Shown here: piece by piece, positions 9,805-19,529 of the stretch
How the letters are laid out: each line of letters opens with the position of its first letter
How positions within the stretch are numbered: position 1 is the first letter of the stretch
NCBI GenBank assembly: GCA_003427395.1
Contig: BFEA01000021.1
Location: 689,733-726,087, forward strand
DNA: 36,355 bases
From: Chara braunii
Lineage: Eukaryota; Streptophyta; Charophyceae; Charales; Characeae
Direction: 5' to 3'
Program-made: the position numbers and the translations under genes
The notes under the pieces: generated by a model
Told to the model about the DNA's origin: nothing
What the model saw: the letters and a program-made list of their open reading frames with translations, nothing else
The model's database searches: none

Positions 9805-10748
9805 TGAGAAGAGCTAAGGATTTACCAAACTCCCTGCCTGCATCCGCAGTTTTGCTGAGTCCTCGCCAATGCTACTTTCACCATAATGATTTTGAAAGAT
9901 TCTGGTGAAGTGGTGCAGGTTGTGCAGCGACACAGATGTCAACAAAATACGAATTTGGTGAGTCGTGCAGCAACTTGAAGGCCTATAAAGCCGCACAGGC
10001 ACACTTGTGTGATGTCGCCATGACCGTAGACCCCCCTGGATCAATAGGTCGATGAAGTTCGTGAGTTTTCGAACTCAAAATTCGTTTTCACACAGGGATG
10101 GAGCACATCATTCCATAGTTGTGATTGGCCAGTCTCATAACAAAACAACAGAAGAAACGTCACCGCTTCAAGTTGATGAGTTTTTACTATCCAGTGCATG
10201 CACAGTAGAAGCACAACCCCTCCCCCGCTAAAACGAGAAACAAAATGAGTGGAAAGATCATTGTGCTCATGGTTTGGCCTTTTGGGGAACTTGCTCTGTT
10301 GAAACCCACACCGGCGACACCGCAACCGGCAACGGCAATGGAAGGTGGATGCTTCAAGGGAACTTCAAGATTTAGGCCTCGCTCCACCGCTCACCAATTT
10401 AAATGCGAAAAATGAGAATAAATCTGCAGCTAGAACATGGAAATATGTGCCGTATTTTGTGTCTTCTAGACTACATCTGTGATTCAGCTGGTGACTGGAC
10501 TCCAAAGACCTGTTTCGATTAAAAATCAAACTTCGTTTTTGACATTGCCATAGTCACCTAAAAGTGTTTGTTCGTTTGTTTTTATACCTCTATTTTCTTA
10601 TGTCTCAAATTCTCATTTCTGACCTCTTGCAGTTTGCAAGGGGTCGCAAACATAGACCGTTGTCTTAGTCCCCCTGTAGAGGAACCTTGCACCTGGGGCC
10701 GGTCAGTTCAATGACAATACGTCGAGGCTGTCACACAATCTTCATTAC
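9805..10748. other. Flank of PLE2, no gene seen
   Basis: No supported coding frame. The dispersed GCCTCGCTCCACCGCTCACC motif is at about 10376, followed by a third diverged copy of the gctagaacatggaaatat unit. Confidence 0.5.
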
Positions 10749-10759
10749 TACCTTGTTGG

Positions 10760-11338
10760 TAGTGTTTACTCGAAGCAATATGGCAATCAAGAGATTGCTC
10801 ACAAAACACTCAACGTACAAATGCACGTTCACAAGTACACAGTGTAACCATTGAAACAAAATTGAAAGAACTCAGGTATAGCAGGATAGGTGTCCCCGAC
10901 GCCGCGTTTCAATGACAGGCACGTCATCATCTTGAGGGGGTTTCCTACATCATCCCCCAACTATGCGTTCTTCCCCATTCCCGCTTCCATTCGCGTACGT
11001 ACCGCAGTCCGGACTGCCCATACCCACGTTAGAACGTCAGTCCTGAAAGAGGCTACTGACTATGCAAACTTCCTACTTATTGGAACGTCAAACTTTTTTG
11101 TCCACTAGGCCCGAATAGTATGTACCTGCGGCCTCGTGCGTGTCCCCTCGTACGTGAAAAAGTTATACAAACTAACACTACGGTCTCTAGTCTATCTGAG
11201 AAAAAAAAACAAGACAACTGCATTTCGACAAGTAGTGCGTATTCGAGCCCCCGAAGAAATCCTGAAAAGTCGATAAAATCGATACGACTCCATTGGTCCC
11301 CGCAGACCTTATATACGAAAGCCTGTCCAAATTTTCGG
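10760..11338 (-). repeat. PLE2 pseudo-LTR, downstream (3') copy
   Basis: This ~580-bp segment is repeated in the same orientation at 16002-19518 once two insertions are removed. Shared blocks include tagtgtttact, cccatacccacgttagaacg, ggtctctagtctatctgag and aaaagtcgataaaatcgata. It is uninterrupted and so preserves both empty sites of the insertions in the other copy: acgtacaaatgc for the TIR element and aagtagtgcgtat for the LINE. It contains one hammerhead. Confidence 0.9.
10894..10940 (-). ncRNA. Hammerhead ribozyme motif in PLE2 pseudo-LTR (3' copy)
   Basis: Minus strand: CCCC (stem I), CTCAAGA (core box, CTGAAGA in the other copy), U, GATGAC-loop-GTCATT (stem II), GAAA, then ACG-CGG-CGT as a 3-bp stem III with a triloop, cleavage triplet GTC, and GGGG closing stem I. 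This is a type I layout with a tiny stem III, as known from Penelope-like elements. The G to C change in the core box should inactivate this copy. An extra U before stem II is unusual. Confidence 0.6.
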
Positions 11339-11731
11339 AACCAACCGCCTGCTGCCACCCATCATCCAAAATCACCTCACCAACTATTAAAATCCCAAAA
11401 TTCAAAAATCCTAACCGAACAAGTAAACAATGGGAAACGTTCGACATTGGTATTCCTCAACTTCACAGTCCAGATAGGAGGAGAGACGGTTAACGGGGGC
11501 CTAAATATTCGCCGTTTTCGTTGGCAATTGCGGCGCCACTATTTGCTCCCAAATTGTCGCCCGGTGCTTTGCGAACCGCTCTAGTACTCTCATGAAGAAA
11601 TCATGCTCAAAACCTTTAATCCTCAATTTTTTTTTCACGGTCAAAGCACGTATAGGGATAGTTGAAGGAATTGTGGTATTCTTATCTATCCGATGTAAGT
11701 AACTTCCGATGATTGAACTCTTCTGTTTTTT

Positions 11732-14221
11732 TTAGCTCCATGATCTGAATGTTTGTCCGTTCTGGAAGACAATCTTCTCTTCTGCCCACAGACTCTGTTC
11801 GTCCTTAGATTGTTGGATACTACCCACGCATGGGAGGCATCCAGACACCTTGATCTCACATCCCAGAAATTCAAAATTCCCACATCCATCATTGGTCCAC
11901 TTGAGCACGAGATTATCCGGGTAACATTCTTTGAACCTTTTTACGATATCCGCCTTACTTTCTTGAGGGATAGCCCCCAAGATCCACTCCACGTCGCCCA
12001 TGAGACGTATATCGAAAACCTGGTTTCGCCATCTGCCCAGGCTTACGATGAAGGTATACTCTGCATATGCATAGAGAATGCATGCTAGGGGTGGGCTTGT
12101 GTTTTTTCCCATCGGGATTCCCACGTCCTGCCTTAGCAGTACTCCTGTAGCTTTCGTATAAGTGTGCTGCAGTTCCAGCGCAACAAATTTCCTTAAATCG
12201 TCCAGACTAAGCTCTCTCCTGCAGTCTTTCCCCGTCGTCCTCCCAGACGTACTCCCCTTCCCTCTCGGATTCACCATAATTGAACGTCTGCCCTTCTTCT
12301 TGTGATACTCCACAATCCAATCCACAACTCCCCTGATTTTTTCGTGAGGCAATTTACTGAACATTTCCTTAATATCAAATGGCATTGCTTCCACCGATCC
12401 CTCACTCCGAGTCCCTTTCAACTTCTTGTTGATTCGAGCTAAGCGTCCAACCATGTGCTCTACTGCTTGCATGTTGAAGTGCCAGTCCTTTGGCAAAGTG
12501 AATAGGAGGTGGTTAAGAGCCTTCGCCACCAATCTTAATGTTTTCACCATGGGATCATTAAATGCAGGACAGATTGGGCAATATCTGTCGAGGTCCTTGT
12601 GCTTTGGAAGCACATAGGTCTTGCCAAATTCCCCTTTCTTGTCCCATCTCACAAAATGTTTCAGTCCCTCTTTCTCCACATCTTCTCTGATTTCCCTAAG
12701 AATCACTCCTTTCGTACTAGTCATCACACGATAACCTGGATTGTTGGCAAAGGTATCCATCATCGCCTTGTGATAGACCGCTGGGCATATCGCCACTGTT
12801 TCTTCTGGATTTTTATCCAACGGTGTTATGACGAACCCTGTCAATTCCCTCTTCACACTTGCAACCTCCATAACACTAATCCTGTCCTCGTTATCCTCCG
12901 GACTTGAGATACATGCGACCAACCGTTCTCTACTAACTTTCGAAATATTACCACGAAAATTATACCAATTAGCAAAGCTATCTTCCACCTCATGCTTCAA
13001 CAACTTTGCACGGTCCGCTACAGTCGCCCGTGGAATGTCGTTGGCATTCCCCATGCGAACATGCCTATCCTCGCCTTTACTGAATCGGAATCGCACGTGC
13101 CCTCCCTCCCGGGGGTAGGGCAAATCTGCACAAGTACAGATCAACACCTTCTGAGCCGCATAGGCTCGTTGGTTGTGCAACAGGTCCTTAACTGCCAGAT
13201 TCTTCGTCTGGACTATGCGAACCTTCCTCCGTGCTCGATTCCTAAAACACTCAGGCAACTCACATGTCGTGATACAGTCGTTGACCACCTTGTGCAATTC
13301 GACTAGCTTAACTCTAGCATCGTACTTAGTCTTCACCACCAATCCTTCCCTGACTATCCTTGACACTTGGCGCCTCATATACTTGCGAGTAGACTTCTTA
13401 CCGAAATCTCTAACCACGTTGTACAGTCTTATTACAACTTTAAGGTCCCATTCGTAGATACTTGCCAGCTTCCCCGGGTTTCTCATGATCCCTATCAGTA
13501 TTTGCTTTAACTTATTACCTTGCGGTTTCCATGCTCGCAGATGTACCACTTCAAGCAGACCACCCTGTTCAAGTTCCACTTTGAGTTCCTTTAAAACTCC
13601 CGTCCATCCTCCAATTTTTACTGTTGATTCTCCAAAGGCCTTCCTAACCTTCTGCCACCTGGGAAACCACGTGTTACCCCCATTAGCTTCTATCGGGAAG
13701 GTACGTATACCCTTCTTATCGTACTTCGTCAGTATGCTCGGCAAATTCGAGGACCATACTCCGTCATCCTTGAATCGAATAGGTATAACAACCCTTTGAC
13801 TACCTCCCTCCATGTCCTCCCTCGCTCTCCACCACTCCGCTCGGCCTTTCCTACCCCTTTTTAGTCTCTTTCTTCCCGACCTCTTTGCTCCATTGGTATT
13901 CAAAAATGGGGACCATTGTGTTATATACAAATTCTCCAGATCAACAGGGTCAGATTCGCTGGTTGTATCTAGCGGCAGTAGGACGTAGTTAGCGGCTCCA
14001 AAGTATCCCAACGATCTATAGAAGTGAGTGTGTATACGTGATTTGCTTGCTCGGAGGTGTTCCCTCCATCTTATGTTTAGTGCTCTATTTGTCCTCCCGA
14101 TATGTTGCAACTTACAAAATGGGGAAACCGCGACATAGACACAACATTTAGCGTTGACAAAATCTACCCCGTATACTTCAAACAATCTTCTCCATAACGA
14201 CCATTTCGTCAAAATGGACAT
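11732..14221 (-). CDS. PLE2 ORF2: GIY-YIG endonuclease / reverse transcriptase, 829 aa
   Basis: This is the longest open frame in the window. Residues 28-108 form a GIY-YIG nuclease: VYV, HIGRT (H for the second Tyr), R51 or R53 in IRWREH, E96 and N108. A basic run (KRSGRKRLKRGRKGR) and a long linker with CTCADLP and EGGHVRFRFSKG follow. The reverse transcriptase has CPICPAFNDP, motif A with D616 in FDIKEMFSKLPH, GIPMGKNTSPPLAC (701 onward), then RLMGDV at 738-744, and FLGC. The first catalytic aspartate of the usual DD pair is G742 (GGC at 11998-11996, one A to G change from GAC), so polymerase activity should be lost. The annotated start Met and MSILTKW come from the end of the inserted palindrome. 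Past the TAA at 11732 the same frame stays homologous to PLE1 and PLE3 (SIIGSYLHR ... LRIKGFEHDFF) until a TAG at 11501, so about 75 C-terminal residues are cut off. Confidence 0.88.
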   Translation of the reverse strand: MSILTKWSLWRRLFEVYGVDFVNAKCCVYVAVSPFCKLQHIGRTNRALNIRWREHLRASKSRIHTHFYRSLGYFGAANYVLLPLDTTSESDPVDLENLYITQWSPFLNTNGAKRSGRKRLKRGRKGRAEWWRAREDMEGGSQRVVIPIRFKDDGVWSSNLPSILTKYDKKGIRTFPIEANGGNTWFPRWQKVRKAFGESTVKIGGWTGVLKELKVELEQGGLLEVVHLRAWKPQGNKLKQILIGIMRNPGKLASIYEWDLKVVIRLYNVVRDFGKKSTRKYMRRQVSRIVREGLVVKTKYDARVKLVELHKVVNDCITTCELPECFRNRARRKVRIVQTKNLAVKDLLHNQRAYAAQKVLICTCADLPYPREGGHVRFRFSKGEDRHVRMGNANDIPRATVADRAKLLKHEVEDSFANWYNFRGNISKVSRERLVACISSPEDNEDRISVMEVASVKRELTGFVITPLDKNPEETVAICPAVYHKAMMDTFANNPGYRVMTSTKGVILREIREDVEKEGLKHFVRWDKKGEFGKTYVLPKHKDLDRYCPICPAFNDPMVKTLRLVAKALNHLLFTLPKDWHFNMQAVEHMVGRLARINKKLKGTRSEGSVEAMPFDIKEMFSKLPHEKIRGVVDWIVEYHKKKGRRSIMVNPRGKGSTSGRTTGKDCRRELSLDDLRKFVALELQHTYTKATGVLLRQDVGIPMGKNTSPPLACILYAYAEYTFIVSLGRWRNQVFDIRLMGDVEWILGAIPQESKADIVKRFKECYPDNLVLKWTNDGCGNFEFLGCEIKVSGCLPCVGSIQQSKDEQSLWAEEKIVFQNGQTFRSWS

Positions 14222-14510
14222 TTTTTATTTTTTGAACGAAATTGATCCCAGTTTTTTGGCCGAAAACTCGTCAAAATTTGTTGTTCCTGAAAACGCTGGA
14301 CCCCCTGGCTGTACATGGATCTAGCTTGAGACCAGGCACCTCCAGGCAGGACTGCTTGGAGGTACCTGGTCTGAAGCTAGATCCATGTACAGCCAGGGGG
14401 TCCAGCATTTTCTGGACCCTCAGGAACAACAAATTTTGAAGAGTTTTTGGCCAAAAAACAGGGTTTCAATTTCGTTCAAAAAATAAAAGATGTCCATTTT
14501 GACGAAATGG
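14201..14510. repeat. 310-bp near-perfect palindrome (foldback element)
   Basis: Arms of about 149 and 159 bp meet at a 2-bp centre (14350-14351). Outer ends are ccatttcgtcaaaatggaca and its exact complement; inner parts include ctggctgtacatggatctag and complement. Arms differ by scattered mismatches and one 9-bp insertion (tggaccctc) in the right arm. It lies between PLE2 ORF1 and ORF2, where the related PLE1 and PLE3 have none, so it was inserted. I see no target duplication. Transcripts would form a long hairpin. Confidence 0.92.
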
Positions 14511-14539
14511 CAGTTCCATGAGCTAATTAGCTTACGGTT

Positions 14540-15776
14540 TCATTTGATCTCACCTCTAACTGATAGATTGAAGATGCATAATCTCATCAATTCTTCGACA
14601 TCTGCATTTACGTTTGGAAACTTGCATCGCAAGCTCGTCAAATTCCGTACTAGGCGCCAAAGTATTTTCACCCAATCTCTAGCTAATGCTTCACCCCCTT
14701 CTCCGGGTTCATCCACAGTTGTGTCATCCTCATCTTTCCTCAGTGATTTTGATCACCTCCTCCTCCTGATGTGCCACTTCCTCAAAGTTGAGTCGTGTGC
14801 GATGACTCGCAATATCGAAGATGGCATCAATTTTTCCCGCATAGCAAATCCCTTCCTCCTTGCAGACTGCTTGCAGTTCAGCCGCGTCGAAACCCTTGAT
14901 CTCCTCCATAACCTGGTTTCGGTATCTCAGCTTTGCTACTGTCCCTCTAGTCGCTGGCGTCTTCATTTTTTCCACGATCGGCAACAACTTAGTCTTGATC
15001 TTCCTTTTTGACCTTGTCATCCGTGTCGTCAGGTTCACTGACTTTAACTTTGAATTCCTGGTTTCGATGACCGCTTCGGGGGGGTCAGCATGGGAGAGTT
15101 GTTCTCTAGAACAGGTTTCGGCCCACGTTTCCGCTTTACTGTCGTCGTCCTCTTGCCAAACTTCTGCAGCTTAACCTCTATACTGCTCCCGCTGGTCTCT
15201 ATCTCGGAGCTAGACCCTTCAGAGGACACACTAGCTGCCTTTTGTTTGCCTTTGTTCTTCTTGCCCTTTGGCGGTGCCGAAATAAATTTCGCCTCCAACG
15301 TGTCGCATAACTCACTTATTTTAATGGACACTGAGGTCCACACTCTTATCGATCTCCGCCATTCTCATCTCCTCTTTTATGGCCTTCTCAGTTTTTTCCG
15401 TTGCCTTCCTTTCCTTAGCTCGTTTCTCCTCCTCCGCCCTTTGCTTGGCTTCCGCTTTCTCCCTCTTGCGACGCTCCTTTTCTTCCTTCTTAGCCCTCTG
15501 GTTTTGTACAAACTCAGTCACTACCTCCAGATTACGTCCCAGCTCTTGTATCTTTGACGTCACTTCCGGATCCTGGAAGTATGATCTCCTCTGGCAGGGT
15601 CGGTCATATCTCGCTAGTGATACCGACCTACCACGCCGTGAATCTAACGATGATGACGGACGCTCCAAATATCTAGCCCTCTTGGGGTGAGGACATTGGT
15701 TTGTGTAGTGTCTCTCTTCCCGACAATTAAAACACGTCGGCCCTCTTCTCGTTCCTCTCTCATCTCGCCCTCTCAT
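14540..15776 (-). pseudogene. PLE2 ORF1: CCHC zinc knuckle / coiled-coil / SAP-like gag-like protein
   Basis: Four frame segments make one protein. 15776-15321 opens with a zinc knuckle CFNCREERHYTNQC (C-x2-C-x4-H-x4-C, with E where Gly is usual), then a long Lys/Glu coiled coil. 15343-15044 is Ser/Lys-rich (KGKKNKGKQK, TTTVKRKRGPKP). 15038-14730 contains the SAP-like helix pair (AAELQAVCKEEGICYAG). After a TGA, a shifted frame continues DEDDTTVDEPGEGG to a TGA at 14540. Zinc knuckles and SAP helices bind nucleic acid, so a retroelement RNA-binding role is inferred. Frameshifts lie near 15330, 15045 and 14730. Retained introns, known in Penelope-like elements, are an alternative that I could not support with splice sites. 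Confidence 0.78.
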
Positions 15777-16001
15777 TTTCTCTGATCTTCATCCTCCCTC
15801 CGTTGGGGGTCCTGCTGCTCGCGTCCCGCCATCCTACGAACCTTAGTAGTTCGCCCGCGTCTTCACTCTCAAAGTACTTCCTCCTTAGATGTCTCCAACA
15901 ACAACTCCTTGACTCGAAGGTTCGCACCTCCAAATCTCATAAAGCACGCTCACTCCTCCCGGTGATCTCCTTCAGGTAAGTTCACGTGTGCCGTCAACAG
16001 G
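15777..16001 (-). other. PLE2 5' leader between pseudo-LTR and ORF1
   Basis: About 225 bp, pyrimidine-rich on the plus strand, with no reading frame of its own. Confidence 0.5.
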
Positions 16002-16063
16002 TAGTGTTTACTCAAAGCAATATGACAATCAACAGATTGCTCACAAAGCAGTCAACGTACACA

Positions 16064-16613
16064 GGGTCTCGTTAGACACTCCTAAAAGTGTCTGTTTTTA
16101 GGATTGCATTTTGGTTGCACGCAATCCTAAATCTAATTTTGAGATCGAAAATGTGAAAACGGCGTTAGGAGGAGTCCTAAAGGATTTAGGATTCCCCAGG
16201 CAAAATCGTCCTAAATTTTCTAGTAGCCCCCAACCTACTGAAAAAATTAGGATTCCCGTGTTTCACGGACTCGTTGCGTCGCGCGCATGGCACCGTCGAC
16301 ACGGAGTTGCTGGTGCAGAAGTGGTCCGTCGGGTCAGTGGTTGGACATCAGAGGTTTTCTGCGGGTCGACGCGGGCAATGGCCACGAACGGCAGCCGTTG
16401 GCGGGGATTGGACGGACATTGGCAGGAATGGACGCAAATTGGCGATGCGGCTGCGTATACGCATATGAAAACCTGTCGCGGAAGACCTTTTAGGACGAAT
16501 CCTAAGAGATGATTTTTAGGATTGCGTGTAACGACGTCGCACAAAATCCTAAAAATCCTTTAGGACTCGTCCTAAAGATTTTAGGATTCTTTTAGGAGTG
16601 TCTAATGAGACCC
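16064..16613. mobile_element. Non-autonomous DNA transposon with ~24-bp inverted ends
   Basis: The ends are gggtctcRttagacactcct-aaaa on the left and its reverse complement on the right. Just inside, aatcctaaa / tttaggatt repeats recur many times in both orientations (about 16085-16260 and 16490-16590), a subterminal repeat pattern typical of transposase binding sites. The empty site survives in the other pseudo-LTR (acgtacaaatgc near 10815). Only 2-3 bp can be duplicated, which would fit PIF/Harbinger or CACTA-like elements, but the exact boundary is ambiguous. No transposase is encoded. Confidence 0.85.
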
Positions 16614-16688
16614 AAATGCACGTTCACAAATAAACAGTGTAGCCATTGAAACAAAATTGAAAGAATTGAGGTACAGCAGGAGAGGCGT

Positions 16689-16735
16689 CCTCGATGCCAC
16701 GTTTCGATGACAGCCACGTCATCATCTTCAGGGGG
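16689..16735 (-). ncRNA. Hammerhead ribozyme motif in PLE2 pseudo-LTR (5' copy)
   Basis: Minus strand: CCCC, CTGAAGA (intact core box), U, GATGAC-GTGGCT-GTCATC (6-bp stem II), GAAA, then ACG-TGG-CAT, triplet ATC, and GAGG. Core and stem II are better kept than in the 3' copy, whereas stem III and stem I each carry a mismatch. Combining both copies gives a fully paired ancestral hammerhead. Confidence 0.6.
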
Positions 16736-17039
16736 TTTCCTCCATCATCCCCCAACTATGTGTTCTTCCCCATTCCCACTTCCGTCCGCGCACGTACCGG
16801 CAGTCCGGACTGCCCATACCCACGTTAGAACGTCGGTCATGAAAGAGGTTACTGACTATGCACACTTCCTACTTATTGGAACGCTAAACTTTTTGGTCCA
16901 CTAGGCCCGAACAGTTTGTACCTGCGGCCTCGTGCGTGTCCCCTGGTACCTGAAAAAGTTATACAAACTAACACTACGGTCTCTAGTCTATCTGAGAAAA
17001 AAAAAACAAGACAGCTGCATTTCAACAAGCGGTGCGTGT

Positions 17040-19401
17040 AGGCAGAGCCCTGGTGATCAACAATGTGGTGCTTGTCTCTCTGTGGTACAAATCGGCCATC
17101 TGGGGGTTAGACAAAACCTCCCTGAGAACCCTGCAGCGACAGCTGGCTGCTTTTTTGTGGCGAGGGAATCATGAAAGACACAATGTTATCAGCAGAGTCG
17201 CATGGCAACCGATTATCCAACCCAAAGTAAAAGGTGGATTGGGCATAATTGACCCGACAACGCAGGTCAAGGCTCTTGCCATACAATGGCTCAAACGCTT
17301 GCTCTTCTGCCCACGCACCCCGTGGAAAGACCTGACACTGGAACAGATCTCAAGATTAGCTCCGGAAACACCGGCCCACATCAACCCGCTCACATGGATT
17401 GAAAATAGAGAATGGCCAATCTCGCGGTGGTCCCGACAAGAAAATGTCGTTGTCAACTCACCAAGAAGAGAGGCAAGGAAGGACCTGCACAATGACTCCT
17501 TCTGGCCAACCCTATTACGGACATGGAGAAACCTCCCCCTGCCAGACAAAATCCAACCAGAAAGATGGGAGGAGGTGGCCAGACAACCATTGTTTGGGAA
17601 TAGAAGGATAACTAACACAAGAGGTCAGATGCTGCACTGCACGGACGCCCCGTGGAGAGGATGGGTGAAAAAGAGGGTTCTTAAATTTAGGGACATCTGG
17701 GACGGCGATAGAAGAGATTGGGTCACAAGGGATCAACTCAAGGAAAAACCGAGGTACTGTCACAAACCGGAGGAGGCGCTAGATGACCTGATTGAATGCA
17801 TCCCCCTGAACTGGTGAAAAATCCTGAGAAAGGGTCCGGTGATACGAGAATCAGACTGGGTGCTAATTCGGGGCCACCAGGGAGAAGTAGGCAAGGTAGT
17901 ACGCAGCGTCCCAAATAGACCAGTGGCGGTTGATATCCACACAATTGGCAACGACAACTCCCTCCAAAAGGCCAATCCCGAACGGACACAATTGGTCGGG
18001 GAGCAGGAGCTCTCACGCATTAGAGTGCTGAAGGAAGACCACAGATGGGTGGCATTCTTCCCCGACACTCCGATATCGTAACTACCCTTAGATCCCCAGG
18101 AGTGGGTATGGACGAACACAATAGGCAGAGGCAGAACCAGCACTAAAACACTATATGATATCACGGTCAAAACAACATACCGAATGCTCCGGCCAAAAAC
18201 CGGCCTGCGGGACAGGGTGGAAGCGAGATGGATGAACCAGTTGAACATCAGCAAAGTTTCACTGAGAAAGGTCAAATGGTTCCAACTGACCAAAAACAAA
18301 CCTGCTAACTTGGCCTCTGTGCAGTGGCAAATGGAACACAGGTGCCTGCCTACCAACAATTGGTTGATAGACAGGACCAATCTTGAACAGAAGGGGCTCG
18401 CCCTGTCTTGGTGTAGATTATGCTCAAATGCATTCCCATCGAGAAAGAGACCCGAGACAGTAGAACACATATTCCTTCAATGCCCGGGCGCTGTCTGGCT
18501 CTGGCGATGGTGGGATAGAATCTGGGATCAGCTGGGAATAGGGTCACCCTGGCCGTGGGATTGGAAAGCCTTGATGTTTGAAATTTGGCCCGTGGAACAG
18601 CCGGACGACTTCACGCTTAACATGTTCCCACAAGGACGCCAGGCAGTATTGTGGGCACTATGGAGACGACGCTGCACCTATGAAATGGAAGGCGTAAGGT
18701 TGGAAGGTCCAGAATTCACGGAAAGCATACAACAACAAATCCAGACAAACATTACAGCGAGATGGGAAAAAGTGAAAATGCAAATCAAGTACACCCACAC
18801 TCAGAATGAAATAAAACAGAAAATACAAACTTTCTGCAAAGAATGGCTCGGGGGAGAAACGGGGGGGAGGTTGGGAAAAGTGGAATGGCAAGGAGGGAAA
18901 GAGGGGCAGGAGGAGGCGCAGATAACCAGAGACTACAGACTCCTCTTTAATGAGTGGACCAAGCTTGATGACTCAATCCCAATGCGACCAAGTGTTCAAT
19001 TCCCAGACTTTTTCCCTCCCCCGGCAAATAGCTTAGTAAGCAAGGCATGGTATGAGGGAGAGCGAGGGGAATGGCTCCGAGAGAAGGGTTAGACTGCTAG
19101 GGACTATGGAAAGCAGCGGGCGGCCCCTCAAAAAAAGGGGGGCTGAAGAGGCAGATCTAGCTCAGGGGCTCAGATATTTCATGATCACACACATTGTTCA
19201 CATTGTTTACATTTGTATTTCACAGGGACGCTGGACCCGATTTCCAGCAGGTGCTGCTCCCCACCAATAGATGGAGCCTCCCCGACAGTGCTAGCGGTGT
19301 CTGCTCGTATCAGCACCCCTAGCACCCGCTCGGGTTGTTCATTTGAAAAAAACAAAAAAAACCAAAAAAAAAACCAAAAAAAAAACAAAACAAAGAAAAA
19401 C
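17040..19401 (+). mobile_element. 5'-truncated LINE nested in PLE2 pseudo-LTR
   Basis: A 13-bp duplication aagcRgtgcgtgt flanks it (17027-17039 and 19402-19414, one mismatch), and the other pseudo-LTR keeps the empty site (aagtagtgcgtat). It ends in a long interrupted A tail (about 19344-19401). The 5' end starts abruptly within the reverse-transcriptase C-terminal region, the usual outcome of incomplete target-primed reverse transcription. Its 3' untranslated end is shared with the relic at 8612-8758. It lies opposite to PLE2 and must be younger. Confidence 0.92.
17041..19092 (+). pseudogene. LINE ORF2 C-terminal part (post-RT region and zf-RVT)
   Basis: A single frame runs the whole length with only two stops, TGA at 17815 and TAA at 18079. 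It begins in the region after the polymerase core (GRALVINNVVLVSLWYKS, FLWRGN, VAWQPIIQPK, GGLGIIDP), which is characteristic of plant L1-like LINEs. Further on is the zf-RVT zinc ribbon: C-x2-C in WCRLCSN, then VEHIFLQCP and WLWRWWDRIWD. It ends with a Lys/Glu-rich tail at 19092. Endonuclease and catalytic polymerase parts are missing because of 5' truncation, so it cannot move on its own. Lack of frameshifts over 2 kb points to a fairly young copy. Confidence 0.9.
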
Positions 19402-19529
19402 AAGCAGTGCGTGTTCGAGCCCCCGAAGAAACCCTGAAAAGTCGATAAAATCGATACGACTGCATTGGTCCCCGCAGACCTTATACACGAAACCCTGTCC
19501 AAATTTCCGGTCCCCGCATACCTTGTTGG

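Larger units (their letters stand above)
16002..19518 (-). repeat. PLE2 pseudo-LTR, upstream (5') copy, interrupted twice
   Basis: Segments 16002-16063, 16614-17039 and about 19402-19518 align in order with the 10760-11338 copy. The first gap is the 550-bp TIR element, the second the LINE. The last 8 bp before the target duplication (tccccgca) are not in the other copy. Divergence between copies is visible throughout, so PLE2 is not a recent insertion. Confidence 0.88.
10749..19529 (-). mobile_element. PLE2: full-length Penelope-like element with nested insertions
   Basis: The element is bounded by an exact 11-bp direct repeat taccttgttgg (10749-10759 and 19519-19529), a likely target duplication. 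Inside are two pseudo-LTRs in the same orientation (10760-11338 and 16002-19518 with insertions), ORF1 (15776-14540) and ORF2 (14221-11732) on the minus strand. Three later arrivals interrupt it: a palindrome at 14201-14510, a terminal-inverted-repeat element at 16064-16613 and a LINE at 17040-19401. Removing them leaves about 5.5 kb, close to PLE3 (5.75 kb). ORF2 is nearly intact while ORF1 is frameshifted. Confidence 0.9.

Noticed and set aside
16111-16512. 133-aa frame inside the TIR element
   Set aside because: No transposase motif and low-complexity ends; the element appears non-coding.
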